From the NCBI GenBank assembly GCA_002297545.1, contig DBLZ01000042.1, forward strand, positions 5,625 to 69,624: a DNA stretch of 64,000 bases, written 5' to 3'. The notes beneath the pieces were generated by a model that worked only from the letters and a program-made list of their open reading frames with translations, was not told the origin of the DNA and searched no databases. The position numbers were made by a program, and so were the translations under genes. Every line of letters begins with the position of its first letter. The first letter of the stretch is position 1. Origin of the DNA: Prevotellaceae bacterium UBA711. GTDB lineage: Bacteria; Bacteroidota; Bacteroidia; Bacteroidales; Bacteroidaceae. Shown here in pieces: positions 33,767 to 41,286 of the stretch.

Positions 33767-33792
33767 CACCCCGAACGGTGGAGTTCCCCATA

Positions 33793-33905
33793 GCCCGTGT
33801 GGTCTATCGTGGCAACAACAACGCGAACCCGAATGGCGGTGTGTCGTACGCGAATGCGAATAACGATGCGTCGAATGCGAACACGAATGTCGGGTCGCGT
33901 CTCGC
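33793..33905 (+). repeat. DGR template repeat (TR)
   Basis: 113 bp rich in AAC and AAT codon-like triplets (26 adenines, mostly in first and second codon positions), as expected for a template whose adenines are mutated during reverse transcription. It aligns without gaps to the variable region at 7543-7655. It lies about 210 nt upstream of the reverse transcriptase gene, on the same strand. It has no start codon or other sign of being a gene. Confidence 0.88.
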
Positions 33906-33938
33906 AAACAGCAAATTACTAAATCGGCGTACAACACC

Positions 33939-33952
33939 GGGGACGTGTCCCC
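33939..33952 (+). other. Stable hairpin just after the template repeat
   Basis: GGGGAC at 33939-33944 and GTCCCC at 33947-33952 pair perfectly, 34 nt past the template end. It may structure the template RNA or mark the priming region for cDNA synthesis. Confidence 0.45.
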
Positions 33953-34112
33953 ACAGTGGTGCCGAGGGGAACAAACCACAGCAACAGCAGCCTCATGGCT
34001 GGAAAGCTGAAAAACTAACAGGATGAGCAGGGTTTGGTAGGTCGCCACCAGGCGATTCGAAGAAGCCGGGCTCAAGAATTGAAGGCTCATAGCCTCATTA
34101 CACTTAACACCA

Positions 34113-35414
34113 ATGCGCAGAGAAGGCCATATCATAGAGGAAATAGTGGACTACGCCAATATGGCGGAGGCCTTCAAACAGGTGCTACGCGGCAAAAAGC
34201 GAAAACTATCGCGTCAAGGACGGAACATGCTTGCACATAAGGAGGATGTCATCGCGGAACTGTCCGCACAAATTGCCGAAGGCACATTCATGATCAGCGG
34301 TTATCGGGAAAGAACTATCACGGAGGGAGGAAAGCTCCGCCGCATACAAGTTCTCACCATGAAAGACCGCATCGCCGTACACGCCATCATGGCGATAGTG
34401 GACAGGCATCTGCGCAAACGTTTCATACGCACCACCTCCGCCAGCATCAAGAACCGGGGGATGCACGACCTACTGGACTACATCTGCAGGGACATGGAGC
34501 AAGACCCTAAAGGAACAAGGTTCTGCTACAAGTTCGACATCTCCAAGTTCTATGAGAGTACCGGGCAGGATTTCGTGATGTATTGTGTCCGAAGGGTATT
34601 CAAGGACAAAAAGCTCATCTCCATGCTGGACGGTTTCGTTCACATGATGCCGCAGGGGCTCAGCATCGGGTTGCGTTCCTCCCAGGGACTGGGCAACCTG
34701 CTCTTGTCTGTGTATCTGGACCATTACCTCAAGGACAAGTACGGCATACGCTATTTCTACCGCTATTGTGATGACGGTGTCGTGCTTTGTGAAACGAAAG
34801 CGGAACTGTGGACAATTCGTGACATCATCCATTCTCTGGTGGAACAGATAGACCTCAAGGTGAAAGCCAACGAGCGTGTGTTCCCTGTAACCGAGGGTAT
34901 CGACTTTCTGGGATATGTCATCTATCCCGACCATGTGCGTCTGCGTAAGCGCATAAAGCAGAAATTCGCCCGCAAGATGCACGATGTGAAGAGCAGGAAA
35001 AGACGGCGTGTATTGACAGCAAGTTTCTACGGAATGGCAAAACATGCCGACTGTATAATGTTGTTTCATAAATTAACAGGCAAACAAATGAAATCCTTTA
35101 AAGATTTGAATGTCGCTTACAAGCCGGAAGACGGCAAGAAGCGGTTTGCGGGTGCGGTGGTGAGCATCCGCGAGTTGGTAAACCTCCCCATCGTGGTCAA
35201 GGACTTCGAGACGGGTGTCAAAACAAGCCAGGGCGAAGACCGCTGCGTAGTGGCCATCGAAGTATCGGGTGAGCCAAAGAAATTCTTTACCAACTCGGAG
35301 GAAATGAAGAACATCCTCCAGCAAGTGAGTGAAGTGCCGGACGGTTTTCCCTTTGAAACCACCATCAAGTCGGAAACATTCGGCAAGGGTCGAACAAAAT
35401 ACATTTTCACATGA
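34113..35414 (+). CDS. DGR reverse transcriptase with C-terminal OB-like extension
   Basis: A 433-residue reverse transcriptase. The catalytic motif is YRYCDDGVVL (YxDD, about residue 222). Motif 4 reads QGLSIGLRSSQGLGNLLL with the IGxxxSQ signature that separates DGR enzymes from group II intron types. Early motifs: TMKDRIAVHAIMAIVDRHLR and GTRFCYKFDISKFYEST. Residues about 325-433 form an extra domain (FAGAVVSIRELVNLPIVVKD; FFTNSEEMKNILQQ) that looks like an OB-fold or ssDNA-binding module. The template repeat lies upstream and the DUF4376 gene overlaps its stop. No separate Avd gene is visible. Confidence 0.93.
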   Translation: MRREGHIIEEIVDYANMAEAFKQVLRGKKRKLSRQGRNMLAHKEDVIAELSAQIAEGTFMISGYRERTITEGGKLRRIQVLTMKDRIAVHAIMAIVDRHLRKRFIRTTSASIKNRGMHDLLDYICRDMEQDPKGTRFCYKFDISKFYESTGQDFVMYCVRRVFKDKKLISMLDGFVHMMPQGLSIGLRSSQGLGNLLLSVYLDHYLKDKYGIRYFYRYCDDGVVLCETKAELWTIRDIIHSLVEQIDLKVKANERVFPVTEGIDFLGYVIYPDHVRLRKRIKQKFARKMHDVKSRKRRRVLTASFYGMAKHADCIMLFHKLTGKQMKSFKDLNVAYKPEDGKKRFAGAVVSIRELVNLPIVVKDFETGVKTSQGEDRCVVAIEVSGEPKKFFTNSEEMKNILQQVSEVPDGFPFETTIKSETFGKGRTKYIFT

Positions 35415-35893
35415 GAAGAATTGAAGGAACAGCCGGGGTTAAGCCCATCGAATGCACCCACCCGGCCAAAAACAAATGGCGCATACGCTGGAATATCCAA
35501 CCGAATAACGACGGCTCGGCCACATACATGGAGGAGGAGTTCAACCACCGCCCCACTGACGAGGAAATCAGACAGACCATCATCGGCTGGTACAACGCCC
35601 AGACAGAGGAAAACATTCTGTCCGGCTTTGAATGGAACGGCATGAAAGTGTGGCTCTCCACGGAAAACCAGTTCAACTACAAGGCTGCCTATGACCTCGC
35701 CATACAGACTGACGGGGCAACGCTGCCTGTCACGTTCAAGTTCGGTACTGACGATACGCCATGCTATCACACATTCAACTCGGTCGGAGAACTGGCAGAC
35801 TTCTATACCAAAGCTATGACGCACATACAGTCGTCACTGGAAAGAGGCTGGAACAATAAGGATGCCTTCCGCCCGGATACATACACGCTATGA
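35411..35893 (+). CDS. DUF4376-like protein in the DGR operon
   Basis: 160 residues, starting in the reverse transcriptase stop (ATGA overlap), so translation is coupled. The N-terminus is a small beta unit (KNKWRIRWNIQPNNDG). The C-terminal half reads LSGFEWNGMKVWLSTENQFN and ATLPVTFKFGTDDTPCYHTF, as in DUF4376 proteins found near phage tail-fibre genes. A role as fibre-assembly or DGR accessory protein is inferred from coupling only. Confidence 0.7.
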   Translation: MRRIEGTAGVKPIECTHPAKNKWRIRWNIQPNNDGSATYMEEEFNHRPTDEEIRQTIIGWYNAQTEENILSGFEWNGMKVWLSTENQFNYKAAYDLAIQTDGATLPVTFKFGTDDTPCYHTFNSVGELADFYTKAMTHIQSSLERGWNNKDAFRPDTYTL

Positions 35894-35917
35894 CAATAGT
35901 CCCTTCGGGGGAGGGAT

Positions 35918-36065
35918 AAAAAAGCCCCCGGCCTGTTAAAAATCATCTCACCTACTTTTAACCAAAACACCTGCACGGCGCACGACCGGGGGCTGTATGC
36001 CCTCGCTCGCGCCGTGCAGGCTGCGTTTGGTATTGCTGCGCACAGAATGCGCATAAGTAAGTGAG
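35918..36065 (-). ncRNA. Candidate structured small RNA downstream of the DGR operon
   Basis: A minus-strand transcript of about 150 nt is suggested by TATCTTTG at 36072-36079 and by CCGGGGGCTTTTTT ending at 35918. Stems: an outer 13-bp stem (36055-36067 with 35945-35957, one G-U pair); a local hairpin TGCGCA/TGCGCA (36037-36053); ACCAAA/TTTGGT (36026-36031 with 35961-35966); and a perfect 12-bp CCTGCACGGCGC stem (36009-36020 with 35970-35981). AGCCCCCGG in the 27-nt apical loop (35986-35994) is complementary to CCGGGGGCT at the terminator (35923-35931), giving a possible pseudoknot. No ORF fits. Confidence 0.6.
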
Positions 36066-36071
36066 ATGGTG

Positions 36072-36079
36072 CAAAGATA
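36072..36079 (-). promoter_or_regulatory. -7 promoter element for the candidate small RNA
   Basis: TATCTTTG on the minus strand, matching TAnnTTTG, placing the RNA start at about 36065, at the base of the outer stem. Confidence 0.55.
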
Positions 36080-36093
36080 CATATATTTTCCTT

Positions 36094-36348
36094 ATGAAGG
36101 TATTTGAGATAGTATATTTGAACAAAGATTTGCTGAAAATCTTTCAAGAAACAGGCATAAGATCCGATGACGTGCGATACATTGAGCTGTTCAATGAATA
36201 CCGCACGATGGTGGCCAATAAGTATAAGGTGTCATATATAGTGGCTTCGCTCGCCACAAAATATGGCATCAGTGAGCGCAAGGTATATTACCTTATCAAA
36301 CTGTTCAAATCGGACTGCATCCTGCATGCAGCGCAAAACGCGACATAA
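36094..36348 (+). CDS. Small helix-turn-helix protein
   Basis: 84 residues. The C-terminal half (VASLATKYGISERKVYYLIK) is a clear helix-turn-helix. The same GISER turn occurs in the 77-residue protein at 38955-39188, so the phage carries two related small regulators. The start at MKVFEIVYL is chosen because the upstream Met lies in the candidate RNA promoter. Possibly a Mor-like late activator. Confidence 0.65.
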   Translation: MKVFEIVYLNKDLLKIFQETGIRSDDVRYIELFNEYRTMVANKYKVSYIVASLATKYGISERKVYYLIKLFKSDCILHAAQNAT

Positions 36349-36374
36349 ACGCCTCTTTTAAGCTGCAGTCGTAC

Positions 36375-36382
36375 TACCTTTG
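36375..36382 (+). promoter_or_regulatory. -7 promoter element before the thymidylate-synthase-like gene
   Basis: TACCTTTG fits TAnnTTTG, 24 nt before the ATG at 36406. It gives the nucleotide-metabolism/methylase pair its own promoter. Confidence 0.6.
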
Positions 36383-36405
36383 CACATGTTTTCAAAAGTA
36401 CGACC

Positions 36406-37044
36406 ATGAACAAGTATCATCAATTACTACACAGGATTCTCCTTGAGGGGAAGAACCAGACCAACAAGAAAGGCAATATCCGCTACCTGCTCAATGAGCT
36501 ATTGAGCCTTACCCCTGCCGACCTCCTTGAGATATTCGAAGGCCACGGCATCGCCAGGAAGAAGCTGCGCTCAGAGCTGCGTCTCTTCATGCAGGGTGAG
36601 CGCAACGTGGATAAGTATCGCGACGCAGGCATACACTGGTGGGACTATTGTGGCTCCATCCTCGTAAATTCATATCCCACATATTTCGAGAAGCTGCCGC
36701 CGCTCATTGACAAGATAAACCTGGAGAAACGCAACAGCAAAAACTATGTGCTGTTCCTCGGCTCCACCAACGTGGAGAGCAATCAGGCTCCATGCCTTAG
36801 CCTTGTGCAGTTCCAGATTGACGACGGGGAACTGGTGATATCGGCATACCAGCGCAGTTCTGATGCCAACCTGGGACTGCCTGCCGACATATACCATCTG
36901 TATCTTATAGCCCGGCAGATAAACCTGCCGCTAAAGTCCATCACCATACATCTTGCCAACGTACACATCTACAATAACAACATCGATCATACACGCTCGC
37001 TGCTGGACGGCAACGAGGATGTAAAATTTGAACTGAACGTATAA
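36406..37044 (+). CDS. Thymidylate-synthase-fold protein, dCMP (hydroxy)methylase-like
   Basis: 212 residues. SELRLFMQGERNVDKYRDAG then IHWWDYCG aligns with the HELLWFLQGDTN..IWDEW block of ThyA. The nucleophile block is QAPCLSLVQFQIDDGEL (PC kept; His after Cys is Leu). The phosphate and pyrimidine block YQRSSDANLGLPADIYHLY follows, then NVHIYNNNIDHT. In ThyA the residue in LGLPFNI that reads the base is Asn; here it is Asp (LGLPADI), the change that marks dCMP-specific enzymes such as T4 gp42. The N-terminal folate/phosphate loop is short. It directly precedes a DNA methylase gene with no gap. A role in base modification of phage DNA is inferred. Confidence 0.75.
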   Translation: MNKYHQLLHRILLEGKNQTNKKGNIRYLLNELLSLTPADLLEIFEGHGIARKKLRSELRLFMQGERNVDKYRDAGIHWWDYCGSILVNSYPTYFEKLPPLIDKINLEKRNSKNYVLFLGSTNVESNQAPCLSLVQFQIDDGELVISAYQRSSDANLGLPADIYHLYLIARQINLPLKSITIHLANVHIYNNNIDHTRSLLDGNEDVKFELNV

Positions 37045-37899
37045 ATGAGAAAGCACTATCTGTCTGCCCCACTCCCTTTTGTGGGACAAAAGCGAATGTT
37101 CGCACGTGAGTTTATCAATGTCCTGAAGCAATTTCCCGAGGATACCGTCTTTGTCGACTTATTTGGCGGTTCCGGCTTGCTGTCGCATATCGCCAAATGC
37201 CAGAAGCCAAAGGCGACTGTTGTTTACAATGATTTTGACAATTATCGGAAGAGGTTGGATGCCGTACCACAGACAAACGAGCTGCTGGCCGATTTGCGAA
37301 AGATTGTATCAGGCATTCCACGCCTCAAGCCCATCACTGGTGAAAAACGAGACGACGTGCTTGAGTGTATCAAAGGATATGAACGGCGCTATGGCTATGT
37401 TGACTACATCACTCTGTCGCCATCGCTCCTGTTCTCCATGAAATATAAGCTGTGCATAGAGGACATACAAAAGGAGACGTTCTATAATAAAATCAGGGCT
37501 ACTGACTATCCATTGTGCACGGACTACCTTGACGGCATCACCGTGGTATCTTGTGATTACAGGAAATTGTACCGACAGTACAAGGACAATCCCGACGTAG
37601 TATTTCTGGTAGACCCTCCATACCTGAGTACCGATGTTGGCACATATAACATGTACTGGAAAATGTCCGACTATCTGGATGTATTGAGCATCCTTGCCGG
37701 GTATCGCTTTGTGTACTTCACTTCTAACAAGTCCTCCATCCTGGAGCTGTGCGAATGGCTCGGAAGGAACCGCACCTTGGGCAATCCGTTTGAGCACTGT
37801 AAAAAAGTGGAATTCAACACCACCATGAACTACAATTCCTCCTATACGGACATGATGCTATACACCAATACGGAGGATGGCATTAGGATTGCGTCCTAA
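37045..37899 (+). CDS. DNA adenine methyltransferase (D12 class)
   Basis: 284 residues. SAM-binding motif I VFVDLFGGSGLLSHIA near residue 36, preceded by PFVGQKRMFA; catalytic motif IV DPPYLS near residue 191. The order and length match Dam-like N6-adenine methylases. It starts on the base after the stop of the thymidylate-synthase-like gene, so the two are co-expressed. No restriction enzyme is adjacent, so an orphan methylase protecting phage DNA or regulating phage genes is likely. The operon ends at a strong terminator. Confidence 0.9.
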   Translation: MRKHYLSAPLPFVGQKRMFAREFINVLKQFPEDTVFVDLFGGSGLLSHIAKCQKPKATVVYNDFDNYRKRLDAVPQTNELLADLRKIVSGIPRLKPITGEKRDDVLECIKGYERRYGYVDYITLSPSLLFSMKYKLCIEDIQKETFYNKIRATDYPLCTDYLDGITVVSCDYRKLYRQYKDNPDVVFLVDPPYLSTDVGTYNMYWKMSDYLDVLSILAGYRFVYFTSNKSSILELCEWLGRNRTLGNPFEHCKKVEFNTTMNYNSSYTDMMLYTNTEDGIRIAS

Positions 37900-37919
37900 T
37901 GGCATTTTATTCCCGTTCT

Positions 37920-37972
37920 AACGCAACAGAAGGGCGTCCCAAGCAATTCCCGGGACGCCCTTCTGTTGCGTT
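37920..37972. terminator. Strong bidirectional terminator
   Basis: A perfect 21-bp stem (37920-37940 with 37952-37972), GC-rich at its top, A/T-flanked on both sides, between convergent phage operons. Confidence 0.85.
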
Positions 37973-37979
37973 TGTGTGG

Positions 37980-38417
37980 CTAATTTTGGCGCGTACAGCG
38001 CAACTCATACACTTCTATGCTCTCCACTATCTCGTCATGGTCGTGGTTGGTGTGGGTCTCTTTCAGTGTTAGGGCGGAATATGTCTGCCCTTGCATGCCC
38101 TCCAAAGCCCGCTGAATGTCCGCCGAGTAATCAAATACCTCCAGCAACTCGTCCTGATGGGGACTGCCGTCTGCAGCAGAACCGCTCCAATCCGTCACTA
38201 CATGCAGCTTCAGCCTGCATGTCCCACGCAATGCCGCACGGCCTGTGAATGGCTGCCATTCTATCGGACCAAACTCCACAAACACGGCAGGACGCGGCCA
38301 GTTGTCTTCCTGCTCTATGTATTCCACATTGCGGTTCCACAGGTCTATGTGCTTTATCTTGCCTTCGCCCACTGTCTTCAGGCGTTCACACAGGGCTTTG
38401 TACAGTTCTTTTCTCAT
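37980..38417 (-). CDS. Tail completion/terminator-like protein
   Basis: 145 residues: MRKELYKALCERL start, RPAVFVEFGPIEWQPF and a central beta-rich stretch (GTCRLKLHVVTDW) typical of small tail-terminator proteins. It overlaps the Mu gpG-like gene (ATGA type). It is the last gene of the minus early/middle block. Confidence 0.65.
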   Translation of the reverse strand: MRKELYKALCERLKTVGEGKIKHIDLWNRNVEYIEQEDNWPRPAVFVEFGPIEWQPFTGRAALRGTCRLKLHVVTDWSGSAADGSPHQDELLEVFDYSADIQRALEGMQGQTYSALTLKETHTNHDHDEIVESIEVYELRCTRQN

Positions 38418-38968
38418 CTCAGTTCAAATTCATGGTTAAAATAGTCATTGAGGTTCTCTTCTATAATCTCTTTTACAAGTTTCTCCACCTCTGGGGACTG
38501 GCCGATGAACCGTCGGCGGGGTATGACTATGCTCTTGCCAACCTTCATCAGAGCCATCAGTCTCCAGAACTCAGCCTCGGTACTCAGGCGAATGGTGCGC
38601 TTGTCGTTTCTGCGCTCTCCGTTCTTCTTGCGTCCGAATGCCCCTGTGGCCTCGTAGTATTTTGCCCAGAAAAAACGCTTCATCTTTGCCGTCACCTTTA
38701 TCTCGCCTCCATCGTTATGTATTCCGGCATAAGGCAGGTCGGAATGGAATGTGATGCTGTTTTCCGAGGACTTGCTCTTGATGCTCCTGCGAAGTTGGCC
38801 AGTATGTACCAGTGTGGCTCCGCCGGAGCGCATGGGAGACTTGCGCCGGGTCCAAGCCTCTGAAAAGAAAGCCTGACGTTCAAAGTTCTTGTCAAACTCG
38901 TCCGTCAGGTCAACCCGTATATCCTTCAGTATATTGCGGACTATCCGCTGCATATCATTTGTTGCCAT
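38414..38968 (-). CDS. Phage virion morphogenesis protein (Mu gpG-like)
   Basis: 184 residues from MATNDMQRI. Features of the tail-completion family: FFSEAWTRRKSPMRSGGATL, then LVHTGQLRRSIKSKSSEN, then YAGIHNDGGEI and a terminal PRRRFIGQSPEVEKL. In Mu this protein helps join head and tail. The longer frame upstream overlaps the HTH gene and is rejected. Confidence 0.82.
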   Translation of the reverse strand: MATNDMQRIVRNILKDIRVDLTDEFDKNFERQAFFSEAWTRRKSPMRSGGATLVHTGQLRRSIKSKSSENSITFHSDLPYAGIHNDGGEIKVTAKMKRFFWAKYYEATGAFGRKKNGERRNDKRTIRLSTEAEFWRLMALMKVGKSIVIPRRRFIGQSPEVEKLVKEIIEENLNDYFNHEFELR

Positions 38969-39188
38969 GGTCAAAATCAAAAAACATTTGTACGTCCTCA
39001 GGCATGGTGTTTTTTGTCTCACAGGAGGCGTTGAGTATGTTATAAAATGTACGCTCGGATATACCATAAGTAGGATATACGTATCTGCGCCATATCTCGC
39101 GGTTGGAAACACCGTCTTTGGCGTGATCATCGTATATCCTATTTATGTCCTGGACTCTTTTCTGATAACTTACTCCGCGTCTCGGCAT
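38955..39188 (-). CDS. Small helix-turn-helix regulator (Mor/C-like candidate)
   Basis: 77 residues starting MPRRGVSYQKR. Helix-turn-helix in GVSNREIWRRYVYPTYGISE followed by RTFYNIL. The GISER element is shared with the protein at 36094-36348. It overlaps its neighbour slightly. It may activate the late operons, as Mor and C do in Mu. Confidence 0.65.
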   Translation of the reverse strand: MPRRGVSYQKRVQDINRIYDDHAKDGVSNREIWRRYVYPTYGISERTFYNILNASCETKNTMPEDVQMFFDFDHGNK

Positions 39189-39202
39189 CGTGTCGTGTCT
39201 GT

Positions 39203-39877
39203 TTAGGATTCCGTCATGCCTAATGGAATTGGCTTCCACTCTCCATTGTCGCCCTTCACCTCGGCACGGACAAACTGCTTGCTCACCGCAGGCTGGTAGC
39301 TTTCCTCTATGACTTGTACTCCTTCAAGGAAGCGTTCGTCACCTGTCTCCTGTGCCACTTTTCTCAGCTGCACGATGCGTGAGGCCTTCAGCGTGCCCTT
39401 GGCATCCCGGCTCAACAGTCTCAGCACCATGCTCACCAACGATTTGGTTTTCTCGTCCTTGGCAAGACTCTGGATGTATTCCTTCACTATAGCTATGCCC
39501 TCCTCCACCGTGTCGCGGTAACCGTCTGTCACATACACTCCCAGTGTGATGCGCTTGTTTCCCTCGCTGTTGGTAAAGGTATGGCTGCGCTGGTCGGCCT
39601 TGATTTTTGTTTTGAAGAGGTCGGACTTCATCTCCAGTATGGTTTTGAAGTTGTCCATCACCTGTTGCTTGCTCTCCTTTATCTGCTCGCTGATACCCAT
39701 CAACACGGGGATTGAACTCTCTATCTCCTCATCCACCATCTTGCGGTACATTTCACGGTCGGCCTTGGCCTTCTCCTCTGTAGCCCTCTTGGCCTTTGCA
39801 ATCTGGAAAGCCTCGAATTCGGCCTTCTCTTCTGCCGTCATCATGACGGTTTGCTTGTTGTTGTCTTTCATATTCAA
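39203..39877 (-). CDS. DUF3164 family protein
   Basis: 224 residues. The N-terminal two thirds are charged helix (AEEKAEFEAFQIAKAKRATE), followed by FKTKIKADQRSHTFTNSEGN and RITLGVYVTDGYRDTVEEGI, typical of DUF3164 proteins in the early region of Mu-like phages. The C-terminal WKPIPLGM is also characteristic. Function unknown, possibly nucleic-acid related. An alternative start is the Met two codons in. Confidence 0.85.
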   Translation of the reverse strand: MNMKDNNKQTVMMTAEEKAEFEAFQIAKAKRATEEKAKADREMYRKMVDEEIESSIPVLMGISEQIKESKQQVMDNFKTILEMKSDLFKTKIKADQRSHTFTNSEGNKRITLGVYVTDGYRDTVEEGIAIVKEYIQSLAKDEKTKSLVSMVLRLLSRDAKGTLKASRIVQLRKVAQETGDERFLEGVQVIEESYQPAVSKQFVRAEVKGDNGEWKPIPLGMTES

Positions 39878-39891
39878 TACTGTTTTAATGT

Positions 39892-40074
39892 TTAGTCTTC
39901 CTCATAGTTCTGCATCTCCGCTTCCTGACAAAGTAATGTCTCTTCATACTTGCCGTATGCCCACTCATGGAGGTCATTGTAAAACTCCTCACGTTCTTCA
40001 AGTGACAGCCATGTGCCGGCATCAAGTATCTGCACCTTCACTCTGTCCAGGAACTCTCGCGCTTGTTTTCTCAT
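39892..40074 (-). CDS. Small acidic early protein
   Basis: 60 residues (MRKQAREFLDRVKVQILDAG, then EEREEFYNDLHEWAYGKYEE), helical, in line with the early operon. Not recognised. Confidence 0.6.
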   Translation of the reverse strand: MRKQAREFLDRVKVQILDAGTWLSLEEREEFYNDLHEWAYGKYEETLLCQEAEMQNYEED

Positions 40075-40079
40075 AGTAT

Positions 40080-40547
40080 TTAGTTTTTCGTGGCATTGGG
40101 ATTGACAAAGATACCTGTCACCGCAACCGATTGTTGTTCGTTATTATTTCCATGTCTCAGCCCGCCTTTGCGCCAAATGGTGCGCAATTTGACAGCCAAT
40201 GCCTCCAGATCTTCTACTGATAGCCTCGCAAATGGCTTTCCGGCGATTCGTGGGTCCTGGCAGAAACTGTTGATGCGTGCCCAACACGTGGTATCTATCC
40301 CCAACCTCTGCATCAGCTTCAGGCACTCACTGCGCCTCTTCTTCCGTTCATCCTTCAGCCCGGCCAGTTCCTCCAGCACATCACAGCATCTGTTGTACTC
40401 ATCGCGTGTCATCTCGCGGAGGCTGTCTGTGCGGTTCCAAGTGTACTGCAAGACAAGGCTTTTCTTGAACTCCTCCCTCTCACCATCGTATGCCAGCTTG
40501 TTGAATGCGGTGTAGAACCGGGCAAAATTGGTTATTTCCTGTGCCAT
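40080..40547 (-). CDS. Early-region helical protein of unknown function
   Basis: 155 residues from MAQEITNFARFYTAFNKLAY. Helical and basic, with LKDERKKRRSECLKLMQRLG and a C-terminal FARLSVEDLEALAVKLRTIW. Its position and the closing helix recall Mu gp16/GemA-type proteins, but similarity is weak. A start 4 codons upstream (40559) is possible and would overlap the preceding stop. Confidence 0.65.
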   Translation of the reverse strand: MAQEITNFARFYTAFNKLAYDGEREEFKKSLVLQYTWNRTDSLREMTRDEYNRCCDVLEELAGLKDERKKRRSECLKLMQRLGIDTTCWARINSFCQDPRIAGKPFARLSVEDLEALAVKLRTIWRKGGLRHGNNNEQQSVAVTGIFVNPNATKN

Positions 40548-40548
40548 A

Positions 40549-40818
40549 TCACTTTCCATTAAGGATTAACTCACACTCTGTTGTTTTTGTACTCACCCGA
40601 TAAACAATTTTATCCGGCTTTATTGGGGATGCCTCATATTCCTTTTCGTGCTGTCTGACATATAGCTTCTTGAACTCTTTGCTCATCTTAGACAGTGTCT
40701 CTTTGCTGTATGTACCAGCAAATCCGATACGCGAGCTATACATCTTGCGGTACTTTCCCTCATACACTGTTGCTGTCAATGTTATTACCACAACACCAGA
40801 CTTTATTTTACTCCCCAT
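40549..40818 (-). CDS. Small early protein, beta-rich N-terminus
   Basis: 89 residues: MGSKIKSGVVVITLTATVYE then a basic helix (SKMSKEFKKLYVRQHEKEYE). Tightly packed in the early operon, with a 1-nt gap on both sides. Not recognised. Confidence 0.6.
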   Translation of the reverse strand: MGSKIKSGVVVITLTATVYEGKYRKMYSSRIGFAGTYSKETLSKMSKEFKKLYVRQHEKEYEASPIKPDKIVYRVSTKTTECELILNGK

Positions 40819-40819
40819 A

Positions 40820-41044
40820 TCAGCCTCCCTTCTTTGGTTTCCATTCTATCGTCACTACCGCATCCACCTGGCCAGAGCCTCCACATATCGGACACGTTTT
40901 GGGTTCATCATGCCTGCACCATACTCCTTTGAAATAGCCCCGTCCTCCGCAATACCTACACGTGTGCCCTGGGCTTGTCATCAGTTCCTTGGTGCTACAT
41001 CCTTTGGGCGGAGTCAGTTCCACCATTCTTGTCACCTTGCTCAT
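40820..41044 (-). CDS. Small DnaJ-like zinc-ribbon protein
   Basis: 74 residues with two CxxCxGxG motifs, CRYCGGRG and CPICGGSG, as in the cysteine-rich zinc domain of DnaJ but without a J domain. Probably binds one zinc. The C-terminus is basic. Small zinc proteins like this are frequent in phage early regions. Confidence 0.7.
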   Translation of the reverse strand: MSKVTRMVELTPPKGCSTKELMTSPGHTCRYCGGRGYFKGVWCRHDEPKTCPICGGSGQVDAVVTIEWKPKKGG

Positions 41045-41049
41045 AATTG

Positions 41050-41265
41050 TTATTCCTTTATATTAACTTGACTATTCGGATAGCTTCTCTTTATCCGGGC
41101 TGCAAACAAAACATCTTTCGTTTCAATGACGACATGACCGTTTGTCTTGGCCCGTCGTACTCTTATGTCCGACTGCATGTTTCTCTCTGCCCAATCGTCT
41201 ATTATCAAGCTCGCCTCGTGGATCTTCACCAGCAATTGGAAAGTCTCTGTCCCCTTGTATGCCAT
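41050..41265 (-). CDS. Small early protein of unknown function
   Basis: 71 residues (MAYKGTETFQLLVKIHEASL; NGHVVIETKDVLFAARIKR), within the early operon between the zinc-ribbon and ATPase genes. Not recognised. Confidence 0.55.
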   Translation of the reverse strand: MAYKGTETFQLLVKIHEASLIIDDWAERNMQSDIRVRRAKTNGHVVIETKDVLFAARIKRSYPNSQVNIKE

Positions 41266-41286
41266 TGCCCGTCTCCTTTCTATTTG

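Noticed and set aside
33781..34026. The template-repeat region as a protein-coding gene
   Set aside because: The frame is the translation of the DGR template (Asn/Ala-rich) and lacks an independent function.
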